Virus record (IMG/VR): IMGVR_UViG_3300047478_000160
Span: 1-31,643 of that record
Length of the DNA: 31,643 bases
From: a virus
Strand: one strand, 5' to 3'
Part shown: positions 15,001 through 23,810 of the stretch, piece by piece
Layout of the letters: every line of letters starts with the position of its first letter
Numbering within the stretch: position 1 is the first letter of the stretch
Notes under the pieces: generated by a model
The model's database searches: none
The model's input: only the letters and a program-made list of their open reading frames with translations
Told to the model about the DNA's origin: nothing
Program-made: the position numbers and the translations under genes

Positions 15001-16427
15001 TGACAGACGCACAGCAACGCGCCGTTCAGTCCCAGACTGATCTGACAGTTGCACAAGACAGGTTCAACAACCAAGGCTTGAGCACTACCGATACCGCCTT
15101 CCGAAACATGATTAAGCATTTCGATGCTTTAGGCGCTCGTCTCAAGTCAGCAAGTGCCGACTTTGAAGAGTTCAGGAAGAAACGCGCTGAAGCGCTTGGT
15201 AACGTCGCTATCGCCTCATCGCTGAACTTCGCTTCAGACGAGATGGAGAAGATGCGTACAGCTCAGGCTGAGTACATCAAGGCCACAGCGACAGTCAGTC
15301 AATACAAAGAATACGCTCACCGCGAGGAGTTACGTCGTATCAACCTCGAGGCCGACACTCAACTCGACCGGTTGGAAGAGTTAGCGGCAAAAGAACAAGA
15401 AGGAACAAAGGAAAAGATACGTTTAGAGAATGCAATTCTGAGTGTTCAAGCTACTCGTAGCGACGCTCAGGATCGCGCACAAGTTCAGTACACCATTGCC
15501 ACAATGACCGAGCTACAGAAGCTCAAGCGAGTTTGGCAAGACACCACAGAGCAGATGAATCGTGTTACAGCTCAATGGGGTCAGAACATCATCGACAATA
15601 TTGCTCAGGCCACTACGGGCGGAACAGCCGACTTCAAGCAGATGGCTCGTAATATGGCGATGGATATGTACAAGATTTCATTGCAGAAAACCCTTGCAGT
15701 TCCAATCACAGGCGCTCTTGACGGTATCAGCTCGATGATGGGCGGATTAATGGGTGGCGGTGGTGCCACAACTGGCGAAAAAGGAACTTTGACCAACCCG
15801 ATGATTACGAAGGATGTTGGGGCGGCTGGTGAGGACATCAAGACTAAGAGCAAAGAAATGTTCGAAGAGGTTAAAGAAAAGCTCTCAACCGTTTGGGACG
15901 ATCTGAAATCTGGGCTTCAAGGAATGTGGGACTCATTGGGCGAGTTCGGCACGAGCATGTTAGAGGGCTTAGGCGAAGGTCTCAGCGGAATGCTGGACAG
16001 TGTAATGGGTATGTTTAGTGGTGGCGGTGGTGGCGGTGGTGATTACACCTCATTGATCGCTTCATTCTTCGCTGACGGCGGAATAATGACAGGCAGTGGC
16101 TCATTGGATCTCGTGAAGTACGCAGGCGGTGGTGTAGCTACTCGTCCGCAACTTGCTATGTTCGGTGAAGGCTCGATGCCAGAAGCGTATGTACCGTTGC
16201 CTGATGGTCGCTCAATCCCCGTATCGTTTACTGGCAATACAAACACTACGAACTCTGGCGGTAACGTTGTTTCAATCAGCATCAACATTGCACAAGACGG
16301 CTCGTCTTCTTCGAAAGATGCGGGAAGCGGCGAAGCAGAATGGTACGACTTGGCTAACCGAGTTAAGGGTGTGGTTATGGAGCAGTTGGTTACTCAGCAA
16401 CGCCCTGGCGGTGTGCTGTATAAATAA
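12060..16427 (+). CDS. H: Tail tape measure protein
   Basis: The length of this 1455-residue protein sets the tail length. The N-terminal domain (about residues 60-260) is the conserved tape-measure domain: FNLAQNAPFEVKALTDAFVK, then ISMEELRQQLGEAVPNAINL. Long Ala/Lys/Glu coiled coils follow (about 370-560 and 650-880), broken by a hydrophobic stretch near 575-610 (FGGWVGVAIAALTYLGQKLY) that may act in membrane passage of DNA. The C-terminus contains WGQNIIDNIAQATTGGTADF and a Gly-rich end with FADGG and EAYVPLPDG, as in lambda gpH. No lysozyme-like or peptidase domain is evident. Translation starts 11 bases after the chaperone stop with AAGGACAAGG upstream. Confidence 0.93.
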   Translation: MVGGEIKVVMTLDDGDFSVKTIKNGNIINEMKRSLDQTATSTKNLENHFTGLGKTFQSTVFTLSLVRFALTDIHDIFLALPSAILKSAGEMERMTKLMEGMSKATDDYSRKAEAASSVKYIFNLAQNAPFEVKALTDAFVKMKSGGIDPLAIGMQALTDSVAKFGGTSDTLHRASIAIQQMAGKGVISMEELRQQLGEAVPNAINLMAEGAGMSTAKFAKLVSTGVVEATGALNNMFAAMIVENYGAASSMMDTWTGMLALLKTKFELFKINIAGDEKTDFFAEAKASLKELIEAFDGMTSKSLAYDMGQALASIVRALREVINFTREWWDSIKLAGEAFLVYFAVDKIMVFTEAFRKFTMDRIALYKKEIADQESAKTDKLRLIMAEIAAEEGAFVRNQAIIAKEADAQAAAAAKEAAASATKLEKQRAALAKELADRVAHYQELNTIQQQFLAQQMAAELQAEAQLRRKKAGSAAAAAAANAEAMRIANNSAILATTVNSTKAEIEALKAKETALLAAIAATRNHTVANTADAAVSALTAEHFKKTTILLDQKAAASTAAALSVGMLTRAMTAANLVFQAFGGWVGVAIAALTYLGQKLYDFLKSWEKAEEVSKKIRKGIAASTDEETLKPKVAALDTRIARDEKFFAKTARPQDVPEGTDPATKRIFQQAQKEYDDRKKQYEADIALRKKYVDDISESKRLLQKEDDDSDARAYRARTVDAIKASVQEQNAQLDALRKQKQDIEDELKGRGATGDQVEKATKDLKDKISAKTKESILIQSNMLKAEQDRLNALLKTAADGEKGKISAMLEEITNERTGLASQWNNYKEAAKDFGTLKVAKKDKNETAEDPLIRAIQDIAGQVQSAKLKLQSTIQEVRGFDQMKNEAFASVLGDMASGRFDSSAGKDGDGTVRRNYMGGLQERKKYVEEFAAYLKSGGTDIDTFARSLKGLSDTERERLVMLASQKAFIADLTQNQKALTDAQQRAVQSQTDLTVAQDRFNNQGLSTTDTAFRNMIKHFDALGARLKSASADFEEFRKKRAEALGNVAIASSLNFASDEMEKMRTAQAEYIKATATVSQYKEYAHREELRRINLEADTQLDRLEELAAKEQEGTKEKIRLENAILSVQATRSDAQDRAQVQYTIATMTELQKLKRVWQDTTEQMNRVTAQWGQNIIDNIAQATTGGTADFKQMARNMAMDMYKISLQKTLAVPITGALDGISSMMGGLMGGGGATTGEKGTLTNPMITKDVGAAGEDIKTKSKEMFEEVKEKLSTVWDDLKSGLQGMWDSLGEFGTSMLEGLGEGLSGMLDSVMGMFSGGGGGGGDYTSLIASFFADGGIMTGSGSLDLVKYAGGGVATRPQLAMFGEGSMPEAYVPLPDGRSIPVSFTGNTNTTNSGGNVVSISINIAQDGSSSSKDAGSGEAEWYDLANRVKGVVMEQLVTQQRPGGVLYK

Positions 16428-16440
16428 GTCATCAATGAGG
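16425..16440 (+). promoter_or_regulatory. Palindromic site between tape measure and gpM-like genes (site f)
   Basis: TAAGTCA-TCAA-TGAG (16425-16439) is one mismatch from the perfect core and overlaps the tape measure stop codon (TAA) and the ribosome binding site TGAGGA of the next gene. No promoter hexamers are convincing here, so it may be only a binding site or a remnant. Confidence 0.45.
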
Positions 16441-16444
16441 AACT

Positions 16445-16780
16445 ATGACACGCGAAACCTTTAACTACAGACCCGAATGGGATTCAACTCTTTCCGAAGA
16501 GCCAAACGTCACATCGACCAAGTTCGGTGATGGCTACGAGGCACGCACGCCTCGAGGAATCAACAACCGCGCTGAGGTATGGAGCTTGACGTTCTCAGCG
16601 ACGAGTAATGCTGTTCCTGAAATCTTAACCTTTCTCCGTGATAGAGGCGGCGTCACCGCGTTCTATTGGGCTAACCCGTTCGGCATCACGAATCTCTATA
16701 TTTGCCGTAAGTGGAAAATGAGTAGAAAAGCTGGTATGCAAGTACTAACAATGGATTTTGAACAGGTATTCGAAGTCTAA
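16445..16780 (+). CDS. M: Minor tail protein M-like (tail tip)
   Basis: A 111-residue protein that follows the tape measure, as lambda M does. It contains FNYRPEWDSTLSEEPNV and the family's typical 'KFGDGYEARTPRGIN' segment (residues 27-41), then strands ending in LTMDFEQVFEV. In lambda, gpM helps assemble the tail tip between the tube and the J-I-K-L complex. TGAGGA lies just upstream of the ATG, within a copy of the palindrome. Its stop overlaps the start of the L-like gene (TAATG), consistent with tip proteins being made together. Confidence 0.88.
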   Translation: MTRETFNYRPEWDSTLSEEPNVTSTKFGDGYEARTPRGINNRAEVWSLTFSATSNAVPEILTFLRDRGGVTAFYWANPFGITNLYICRKWKMSRKAGMQVLTMDFEQVFEV

Positions 16781-17475
16781 TGACGATCAAAGCCGAAATA
16801 CAACTTCTTGAACAGTCAGCTCTGATAGAGCTGTTCATCCTAGACAGCACCAATCTGCCAGGCGGCGGCATCACGCGCTTTCACGCAGGCACGAACAAGC
16901 TGTTACAGCCCGTTGTTTGGCAAGGTCAGACATACGAGCCTTTGCCCATCGAGGCAAGCGGCTTCGATATGACAACGCAAGGGGCGACACCGAGGCCAAA
17001 GGTGAAGATCGTCAACATCAACGGTCTTTTATCAGCTCAGGTTAAGCAGTTTGATGACTTCGTAGGGTGCAAACTGACCCGCAAGCGCACGTTTGCAAAG
17101 TATCTCGACGCGGTCAACTTTCCTAGCTCCACCAATCCCACCGCAGATCCCAACCAATTCATTGCTGACGACATTTGGTACGTGGAGCGGAAGGTCTCGG
17201 AGAATCGACACATCATCGAGTTCGAGCTTTCATCGGCATTCGACCTGATGGGTGTTTTGTTGCCAAATCGGCAGATCATTCAGAACTCTTGTCCTTGGAA
17301 GTACAGGGGAGCCGAATGTGGATATGCAGGCGGGTATTACAACGTCAACAACGCCACGACATCGGTACAGGCTGACGATATATGTGCAAAGACCCTTACA
17401 GCATGCAAGGTTCGGTTCGGCACAAGTGCTGTTCGCTTTGGCGGATTCCCAGGAGCAGTAAGGAATGCACGATAG
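16780..17475 (+). CDS. L: Minor tail protein L-like, probable iron-sulfur tail-tip protein
   Basis: A 231-residue tail-tip protein with the lambda gpL layout. The N-terminal domain (about residues 1-165) is beta-rich (LIELFILDSTNLPGGGITRF; WQGQTYEPLPIEASGF). The C-terminal domain carries four cysteines at 171, 180, 202 and 209 (NSCPWKYRGAECGY, then DDICAKTLTAC). In lambda-type gpL proteins four such cysteines hold an iron-sulfur cluster, so this protein probably binds one too. A fifth Cys (97) is outside that pattern. The 3' end overlaps the K-like gene by 11 bases. Confidence 0.88.
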   Translation: MTIKAEIQLLEQSALIELFILDSTNLPGGGITRFHAGTNKLLQPVVWQGQTYEPLPIEASGFDMTTQGATPRPKVKIVNINGLLSAQVKQFDDFVGCKLTRKRTFAKYLDAVNFPSSTNPTADPNQFIADDIWYVERKVSENRHIIEFELSSAFDLMGVLLPNRQIIQNSCPWKYRGAECGYAGGYYNVNNATTSVQADDICAKTLTACKVRFGTSAVRFGGFPGAVRNAR

Positions 17476-18214
17476 CGTCCTGACGGCGCAGATGCGGGAG
17501 CTGGCTACCAAGAGCTACCCGAACGAAGCGTGCGGGCTGATCGTCTCTACAGGCCGCTTTGCGAGTCTGTCTGAGTGCAAGAACATCTCTCCAGAGCCAA
17601 GAACCCAATTCATCATCGACCCCAAAGACTACGCCGCCGCAGAAGACGCGGGCGATGTGATCGGGGTGTGGCATTCTCATGTGGACGAGCCTGGAACCCC
17701 TTCAGAGGCAGATAAGGCCAGTTGCGAGGCTACCGAGCTGCCTTGGTTCATCACCGAGATCAGGAAGACCGACGCAGGCTTCACAACCGAACAGCCAGTC
17801 CTGCTGGAGCCAAGCGGATACCAGGCCGAGTACCTTGGCAGACCCTACGTTTTCGGCAGTTTTGACTGTTGGTCGCTCTGCGTGGACTACTACCACAGAG
17901 AGTACAACATCAAACTCCCGCTCCTGATGCATCAAAGAATCGATACTTGGTGGGACAAGGGGTTGGACTTCTTCGATGAAGCAATAAATTCAGAATTGGG
18001 CAGTCAGTTCGTAAAAATACAGAATAACGACTATCTGCCAGGGGACTTGATTCTGTTCTCAATCAATGCAAACGTCACTAATCACATTGCTATTTATCTC
18101 GGGGATGATATAATTTTGCATCATGTCCTCAATAGACTGTCTCGCAGGGACACTTATGGGGTTTTTTGGGGAAAGTTCAAGACGCACCATTTCAGACACA
18201 GGTCAAAATGCTAA
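17465..18214 (+). CDS. K: Tail-tip protein K-like: JAMM metallopeptidase plus NlpC/P60 peptidase
   Basis: A 249-residue protein with two intact hydrolase domains. The N-terminal JAMM (Mov34/MPN) domain shows E21 in NEACGL and the full metal motif HSHVDEPGTPSEAD, with H70, H72, S80 and D83 exactly spaced. The C-terminal NlpC/P60-type cysteine peptidase has C135 in GSFDCWSLC and H207 in NHIAIYLG, in the expected order. In lambda, gpK is needed for tail tip assembly, and such domains are thought to cut peptidoglycan peptides during entry. It overlaps L by 11 bases and I by 7, matching the lambda L-K-I arrangement. Confidence 0.92.
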   Translation: MHDSVLTAQMRELATKSYPNEACGLIVSTGRFASLSECKNISPEPRTQFIIDPKDYAAAEDAGDVIGVWHSHVDEPGTPSEADKASCEATELPWFITEIRKTDAGFTTEQPVLLEPSGYQAEYLGRPYVFGSFDCWSLCVDYYHREYNIKLPLLMHQRIDTWWDKGLDFFDEAINSELGSQFVKIQNNDYLPGDLILFSINANVTNHIAIYLGDDIILHHVLNRLSRRDTYGVFWGKFKTHHFRHRSKC

Positions 18215-18819
18215 CAACGATTCAACTCGATGGCGTCATGGGGCGCAAGTTTGGCAAAAGCTGGGAGCTGGACATCAATTCCCCAGCGGAAGCCCTGCGT
18301 CTAATCGAGGCGAATCAGCCAGGCTTGAAGTCCTGGATCATCCAAAACATCGACACCTATAAAGCGTATCAAGTCACTTGCGTGTACGAGAACGGAACCG
18401 AGGGCGTTCTGTCAGAAGAAGAGTACGGAATGCATCGACAGGTGAAATCCATTCGCTTTACCCCAATCGTATCAGGCTCAGGTGGTGGAGGTGGAGGTGG
18501 CGTTATGCAGGTCGTCATAGGCGCGGCGTTGATCGTGGCCGCGTTTGTCGCACCATTCACACCATTTGCCGCCGCGTCTCCATACTTGTACGCGATGGGC
18601 GCGACCATGATCTTGGGCGGTATTGTCCAAATGCTCAGTCCAAGACCTAGTAAGGCGAACACACAGTCATCCTCAGATGGTAGTGTGAACTCCAACTACT
18701 TTGACGGCCCCGTTAACACCGAGATGCAAGGCAATCCTGTGCCATTGATCTACGGACGAGTGCTCACAGGATCACACCCGATTTCAGCATCCATAACTAT
18801 TGACGAGGCGACCGCTTAA
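18208..18819 (+). CDS. I: Tail assembly protein I-like
   Basis: I place the start at ATG 18208, giving 203 residues, because the protein then opens MLTTIQLDGVMGRKFGKSW, matching the lambda gpI opening ('...i.L.G.lg..FG'), and ACAGG lies just before. An upstream TTG at 18166 would add 14 residues lying entirely in the K gene. The N-terminal half is the ubiquitin-like gpI domain. A Gly run (about 96-102) leads to a hydrophobic stretch (VMQVVIGAALIVAAFVAPFT, then YLYAMGATMILGGIVQML) and a C-terminal GNPVPLIYGRV segment, also seen in gpI proteins. In lambda, gpI is required for tail tip assembly but absent from the mature virion. The stop overlaps the J start (TAATG). Confidence 0.85.
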   Translation: MLTTIQLDGVMGRKFGKSWELDINSPAEALRLIEANQPGLKSWIIQNIDTYKAYQVTCVYENGTEGVLSEEEYGMHRQVKSIRFTPIVSGSGGGGGGGVMQVVIGAALIVAAFVAPFTPFAAASPYLYAMGATMILGGIVQMLSPRPSKANTQSSSDGSVNSNYFDGPVNTEMQGNPVPLIYGRVLTGSHPISASITIDEATA

Positions 18820-21800
18820 TGTCTACTGAAGAACGCGACTCGTTACGCTCGAAAGCCGTACTAAACATTGTCGACTTGATCGGTGAAGGTCAGATCGGCG
18901 GTTTAGTCAACGGCAATCAATCGGTTTTCTTGAACGATACACCGCTCCAGAACCCAGACGGAACATTCAACTTTCAAGGTATCAAGACGGACTTTCGAAA
19001 TGGAACAAACACCCAATCCCCGCTGTCTATTGGCAACACATACGTAGAAGCGCCCTTTAGCGCAGGGGTCAAGGTCACAAAGGGTACGCCATACACACTC
19101 ACGGTAAACAGCCCAGAGGCGGACTCTATCCGCATGATTGTGAACATTCCTTCACTAATGTACACCAACTCCACAAATGGAGACATGAGCGGAACAACTG
19201 TTCAGTACAAGTTTGCAATCTCGGTCAATGGCGGAGCGTTCAACGATGTCACATCGGGAAACGAATGGGTAGCAAGCTCAAACTGGACAACCGAATCAGG
19301 AATGCTGGTAGCAGTTCGAAACAATGGCGGTTTGGGAATCAAAGCAACAGCCAAGGGCAATTCCATCGACGGCGGAGCAGGCTCGATGATTGTTCAGCCT
19401 CAAGACTTCAGCGGAGGAGCATGGCGTAACGTCGGCCCACAAAAGCGTATCTCTGTTGACATCGTGACTGACTGGGACTACTACCACTCCTTCCCTCAGA
19501 GAGTGGTAGCTGACGAGGTAAGCATCGTGTCTTACGAGACAAAGGTTCGCTTCTTGGTGATTTCAAAGAGCAATACTTCTGGCACTGGCGATATTGGCAT
19601 GGTGCCATTGAGCCAAGAGTCCTACATGGGCACAAGCGTGATTACCGTAAGTGGCAAGAGTCGCTCGAAATATCAACGCAACCACATATTGAAACTGCCT
19701 CGTCCAGCAAACTCTATTAGAGTTCGCATGACTAGACTCACCGACGATACAACGTCTGCCTATTTGAGCAACGACACCTATCTGGATTCATATTCGGAAA
19801 TCGTTTCGCTCAACATGGCGTATCCGAACTCGGCAGTTGCGGCGCTTACTGTAGATTCTGAGCAATTCGCACAGGTTCCTAACAGAGCGTTCTTGGTTGA
19901 TGGGCTGTACATCAACGTTCCAACTAACTACAACCCTGTAAGCAGAACGTATAGCGGTGTTTGGAATGGCACATTCAAGCTGGCTGTAAGTAACAATCCA
20001 GCGTGGATTCTCTATGACTTGCTAACGAACAATCGGTACGGGATCGGCAACTACGTAACTGCGGCACAAGTCGATAAGGCAATGCTTTACTCGATCGGTA
20101 AGTACTGCGATGAAATAGTACCAGACGGCTTTGGCGGCACAGAACCACGCTTTACTCTAAATACTGTCATCTCTAGTGCTGGCGAGGCGTATAAAGTCAT
20201 TACTGACATCACTTCAGCTTTCCGAGGAATGGCGTTCTGGGACGGTGGCATGGTTAACTTCACCCAGGACTCACCTAACGACCCAGTTCAGATATTCAGC
20301 GCAAGTAACGTGGTAGATGGCGAATTCACATATACTGGAAGCGCAAGAAAAGATCGCCACAGCGTTGTAAACGTAACTTGGAATGATCCAAGCGATTACT
20401 ATCGCCAAAAAGTAGAGTACGTTGAAGATCGAGCATTGATCGAGAAGTACGGTATCCGCAAGATGGATACCTTAGCTTTCGGTTGCACCTCACGAGGTCA
20501 GGCCGCTCGAGTAGGTAAATGGATTCTGTACACCGAGCGCTATGAATCGGACATGATTCAGTTCAAGGTCGGCGCCGACGCTCTCTTCGTAGTGCCAGGT
20601 AACATCATCAAGATTCACGACTCTAGTAGAGCCGGCAAGCGACTGGCTGGCCGTGTTGTAGAGAAGACCAGCGTCTATGGAGTAACCCTCGACAGCAACG
20701 TAACGCTAGGAACAGGCACGCATACGATCTCCATCATGTGTGCAGACGGCACGTTCGTCGATAGAACACTTGTGGAAACGAACGGAACGTTCGACCGCGT
20801 GAGCTGGGCTACAGCGTTAAATTCAGACTTGGTGGACAACGCCATGTGGATCATTACGGAGCCAAACTTGGTTCCGATGTACGCCCGTGTAGTTGGCGTA
20901 ACTCAAGGCGCGACACCCACAGAGCTACAGATTTCAGCAATCGAACACAATCCATCAAAGTTCGACGCAATCGAAGATGGGTTAACTCTAGTAGATCGCC
21001 AAACATCCATCATCGACGCCTCTTTTGTTGAAGTGCCGACGCAGGTTGACATCACAGAATCCATCTATCTCGTTGCGCCTGGCACTATCGGCAACAGAAT
21101 CAGTATCACTTGGTATGGCAATTGCACTCAGTATGAACTGAGCTATCGAGGCGTATCAAGCACTAACAACACAAACTGGATTAGGGCTCGAGTGACCGAT
21201 TCTCTATCGTATGAGATTCCTAACGCAAACTTAGGGCTGTACGAGATTCAGTTAACAGGGATAAACCCACTCGGAAAGCGCTCTGCAACTATCTACAAGA
21301 CGTATACCGCCGTCGGCAAGGTTAACCCGCCTAGCAATATCGCAGATGCAACAGCTTCAACGAATGATTCAGGAGTCCTCGTCATTTGGTCAAAGATCAA
21401 TGACATTGATCTGAAGAACTATGAAGTCAGGATGGCATCCTCGATTGGCGGTTCATGGAATAGCGCAACGCTGATTGCCGAGACAACCAATACATACCTT
21501 CAGCTGGATATGTCCGCCGCTGGTGCAAAGCAATTCTTAATTAAGGCACTAGACACAACCGGCCATTACAGCGCAGTTGCCAAGACAGCCGACGTAACAG
21601 TATTGGGGCCTACAGCGGTTACTGTCTCCTCCGAGTTCGAGAAGAGCAATGTCAAGCTAGTATGGCCTACTGCTAAAGGCTCCTTCCTCATTCGTAACTA
21701 TGAAGTGCGTGTCGGGGCTACATTTGCCACAGCCGCCAGCATTGCATTCACCAGTGCTCAGACATTCACAACGCCTGCAAACTGGCTAGGCTCGCAAACT

Positions 21801-23747
21801 TTCTGGGTGCGAGCTACCGATACTTTCGGAAATATTGGCACTGCAAGCTCGATTACGGTAAGCATTTCTGAACCACAAGCGCCTCTCCTGAATGCGACTG
21901 TCGCGGGCGATCAATACCTGCTTTCTTGGAACACGCCGATCTCAACATTGCCTATCGAAGGTTATGAGATTCGCACAGGAAGTAGCTTTGCGGCTGGAAC
22001 ACGAGTGGCTGTAGTTTCTGGAAGCACTTTCAGTGGAAAAGTGGATTGGTCTGGAAACAAGACATTCTGGATCGCGGCACTAGACACGGGTGATAACGTC
22101 GGTACGTCAGCCTCAGCAACCATTGGTATTTCGGCACCATCGTCATCCACACTTTCCAGTGTAGTTTCAGGAACAAACCTTATCCTTTCATGGTCAGCGG
22201 CTACGCCTGGAACTTTGGCCGTTCAAGATTATGACATTCGCTATGGTTCAGGATCGTTTAGCTCGGCAACACCTATCAGTCTGGTGAAAGGCAACACACT
22301 CACAATACCTATCGACTGGGTTGGCGCAAGAACATTCCAGGAGGTAGCCAGAGACGTTGCGGGCAATGTAAGCGTGGTATCAACGCATACCGTCAATATT
22401 CAAGTGCCGTCCGCACCCGATGGTGGCTCTTCATTCTTAGCAGATCAATTTGCCTTAACCTGGGTCGCGCCCTCGGCAACGCTTCCAATCACTGAGTACG
22501 AAGTTCGATACGGTACTACCTGGGCTGGATCGGCGTCGACAGCCGTTCGAATCAAGGGCACAGAGTTTAGAACGACAGCCCAGTGGGGCGGAACACGCCG
22601 CTGGTGGGTAGCCGCAATTGATGCGAATGGCAACGTGGGAGATCAGGACGCTACCGATGTACTGATTACACCTCCATCAGCTCCATCAGTGACCCAACAA
22701 GTCGTCGATAACAACGTTCTGCTCTATTGGTCAGATGCGCCAGGAACTTTACCTATTTTGACGTATGAGCTACGCAAAGGCGCAACTTGGGAAACCGCCA
22801 TCACGATTGGTAAGAAGTCAGGTGGATTTACAACTGTTTTTGAAACCGTCGCTGGGAACTATACGTATTGGGTCGCTGGTATCGATACGGCGAACAACTA
22901 TGGAACCCCGGCGGCATTAACGGCGCGAGTAGACCAACCACCAGATTATTTGCTGAAGGATGATTACGACAGCACATTTAGTGGAACGCAGTCCAATATG
23001 TTCTTGGATGTAGATGGCGGCTTCATCATGCCTGTCAATACGACCGAGACGTTTGCAGAGCACTTCTCGACTAGGTCATGGACATCTCCAGACAGTCAGG
23101 TTGCGGCGGGTTATCCTGTATTCATTCAGCCAGCAAACAGCCCTGGATACTACGAGGAAATCATCGACTATGAAGCGCCGTTGGCCTCGACAAAAGTTAC
23201 CGTTACGCCGACTGGGGCGATCATTTCTGGAACACCCACAGTCAGAACGGACATCAGTGTTCGAACTCTATCGTCAGACCCTTGGACAGACTACCTAGAT
23301 GTATCCTCGATCTACGTGAGCGGCTTTAGATACGTGAAGGTCAGGCTAACAGTAACGGGATCAGACACAACTCTTTATAAGCTCAGTCGATTGAATATTC
23401 GCCTCGACTCTAAGGTCAAATCAGATACTGGGCGAGGCATTGCGGGGGCTACAGATGCCGTTTCTGGAACAAACGCAATTGTTAATGGCGTCTCAGGCAC
23501 AGGGAACAACCCTCTCAACAGCAATGGAAACCGAGTGCCTGATGGCGCAGGTACGTTAGTGCTACTCAATACTCCTCTTGTGGATATTAGCTCTCTGGAG
23601 GTGTCGGTAGGGGCGGGCTCAACAGCCAAGTATGCAATTTATGACTATGTAGACACACCGTACCCGTCTGGATTCAAGGTTTTACTATACGACGCAACAG
23701 GTACTCGAGTGGGTGGAAACTTCTCTTGGGGTGTTAGAGGCTACTAA
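18819..23747 (+). CDS. J: Central tail tip / host specificity protein J-like
   Basis: A 1642-residue tip protein, longer than lambda J (about 1130). The N-terminus SLRSKAVLNIVDLIGEGQIG, then VFLNDTPLQNPDG, is diagnostic. Residues to about 830 form the conserved hub, including the segment around YLSNDTYLDSYSEIVSLNMA and the phage-tail_3 region near NPAWILYDLLTNNRYGIGN. From about 835 to 1372 follow six fibronectin-III-like modules of roughly 90 residues, each with a 'YE(I/V)R.G' strand and a 'F.(V/A)(A/R)..D..GN.G' strand. The C-terminus (about 1372-1642) is a beta-rich tip ending FSWGVRGY, likely receptor-contacting. It begins within the stop of the I gene and ends the tail-tip operon. Confidence 0.93.
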   Translation: MSTEERDSLRSKAVLNIVDLIGEGQIGGLVNGNQSVFLNDTPLQNPDGTFNFQGIKTDFRNGTNTQSPLSIGNTYVEAPFSAGVKVTKGTPYTLTVNSPEADSIRMIVNIPSLMYTNSTNGDMSGTTVQYKFAISVNGGAFNDVTSGNEWVASSNWTTESGMLVAVRNNGGLGIKATAKGNSIDGGAGSMIVQPQDFSGGAWRNVGPQKRISVDIVTDWDYYHSFPQRVVADEVSIVSYETKVRFLVISKSNTSGTGDIGMVPLSQESYMGTSVITVSGKSRSKYQRNHILKLPRPANSIRVRMTRLTDDTTSAYLSNDTYLDSYSEIVSLNMAYPNSAVAALTVDSEQFAQVPNRAFLVDGLYINVPTNYNPVSRTYSGVWNGTFKLAVSNNPAWILYDLLTNNRYGIGNYVTAAQVDKAMLYSIGKYCDEIVPDGFGGTEPRFTLNTVISSAGEAYKVITDITSAFRGMAFWDGGMVNFTQDSPNDPVQIFSASNVVDGEFTYTGSARKDRHSVVNVTWNDPSDYYRQKVEYVEDRALIEKYGIRKMDTLAFGCTSRGQAARVGKWILYTERYESDMIQFKVGADALFVVPGNIIKIHDSSRAGKRLAGRVVEKTSVYGVTLDSNVTLGTGTHTISIMCADGTFVDRTLVETNGTFDRVSWATALNSDLVDNAMWIITEPNLVPMYARVVGVTQGATPTELQISAIEHNPSKFDAIEDGLTLVDRQTSIIDASFVEVPTQVDITESIYLVAPGTIGNRISITWYGNCTQYELSYRGVSSTNNTNWIRARVTDSLSYEIPNANLGLYEIQLTGINPLGKRSATIYKTYTAVGKVNPPSNIADATASTNDSGVLVIWSKINDIDLKNYEVRMASSIGGSWNSATLIAETTNTYLQLDMSAAGAKQFLIKALDTTGHYSAVAKTADVTVLGPTAVTVSSEFEKSNVKLVWPTAKGSFLIRNYEVRVGATFATAASIAFTSAQTFTTPANWLGSQTFWVRATDTFGNIGTASSITVSISEPQAPLLNATVAGDQYLLSWNTPISTLPIEGYEIRTGSSFAAGTRVAVVSGSTFSGKVDWSGNKTFWIAALDTGDNVGTSASATIGISAPSSSTLSSVVSGTNLILSWSAATPGTLAVQDYDIRYGSGSFSSATPISLVKGNTLTIPIDWVGARTFQEVARDVAGNVSVVSTHTVNIQVPSAPDGGSSFLADQFALTWVAPSATLPITEYEVRYGTTWAGSASTAVRIKGTEFRTTAQWGGTRRWWVAAIDANGNVGDQDATDVLITPPSAPSVTQQVVDNNVLLYWSDAPGTLPILTYELRKGATWETAITIGKKSGGFTTVFETVAGNYTYWVAGIDTANNYGTPAALTARVDQPPDYLLKDDYDSTFSGTQSNMFLDVDGGFIMPVNTTETFAEHFSTRSWTSPDSQVAAGYPVFIQPANSPGYYEEIIDYEAPLASTKVTVTPTGAIISGTPTVRTDISVRTLSSDPWTDYLDVSSIYVSGFRYVKVRLTVTGSDTTLYKLSRLNIRLDSKVKSDTGRGIAGATDAVSGTNAIVNGVSGTGNNPLNSNGNRVPDGAGTLVLLNTPLVDISSLEVSVGAGSTAKYAIYDYVDTPYPSGFKVLLYDATGTRVGGNFSWGVRGY
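21321..22934 (+). repeat. Six fibronectin-III-like modules inside the J-like gene
   Basis: Protein-level repeats of about 90 residues start near J residues 835, 930, 1018, 1106, 1196 and 1285. Each opens with a Pro-containing linker and has similar strands: YEVRMA, YEVRVG, YEIRTG, YDIRYG, YEVRYG and YELRKG. DNA similarity between copies is low, so they are old duplications or separately acquired modules. Confidence 0.75.
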
Positions 23748-23756
23748 AACAAGCAC

Positions 23757-23784
23757 TTGCAGTAAGTCACAACTGACGTATAAT
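23757..23784 (+). promoter_or_regulatory. Palindromic promoter-operator ahead of the first tail fibre gene (site g)
   Basis: TTGCAG (23757-23762), a 16-base spacer and a perfect TATAAT (23779-23784) form the best promoter in the window. TAAGTCA-CAAC-TGAC (23763-23777) fills the spacer, leaving one base before the -10. Confidence 0.8.
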
Positions 23785-23810
23785 ACGAAACATTAGAGAA
23801 TAGGCACTAA

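Noticed and set aside
18166-18207. TTG start giving a 14-residue longer I-like protein
   Set aside because: The added residues do not resemble gpI and lie wholly inside the K gene; ATG 18208 matches the family start.
20196-20207. Perfect GTCA-N4-TGAC core inside the J-like gene
   Set aside because: It lies in coding sequence with no -35 or -10 around it; about 0.5 such cores are expected by chance in a window of this size. I record it as a counterexample to strict intergenic placement.
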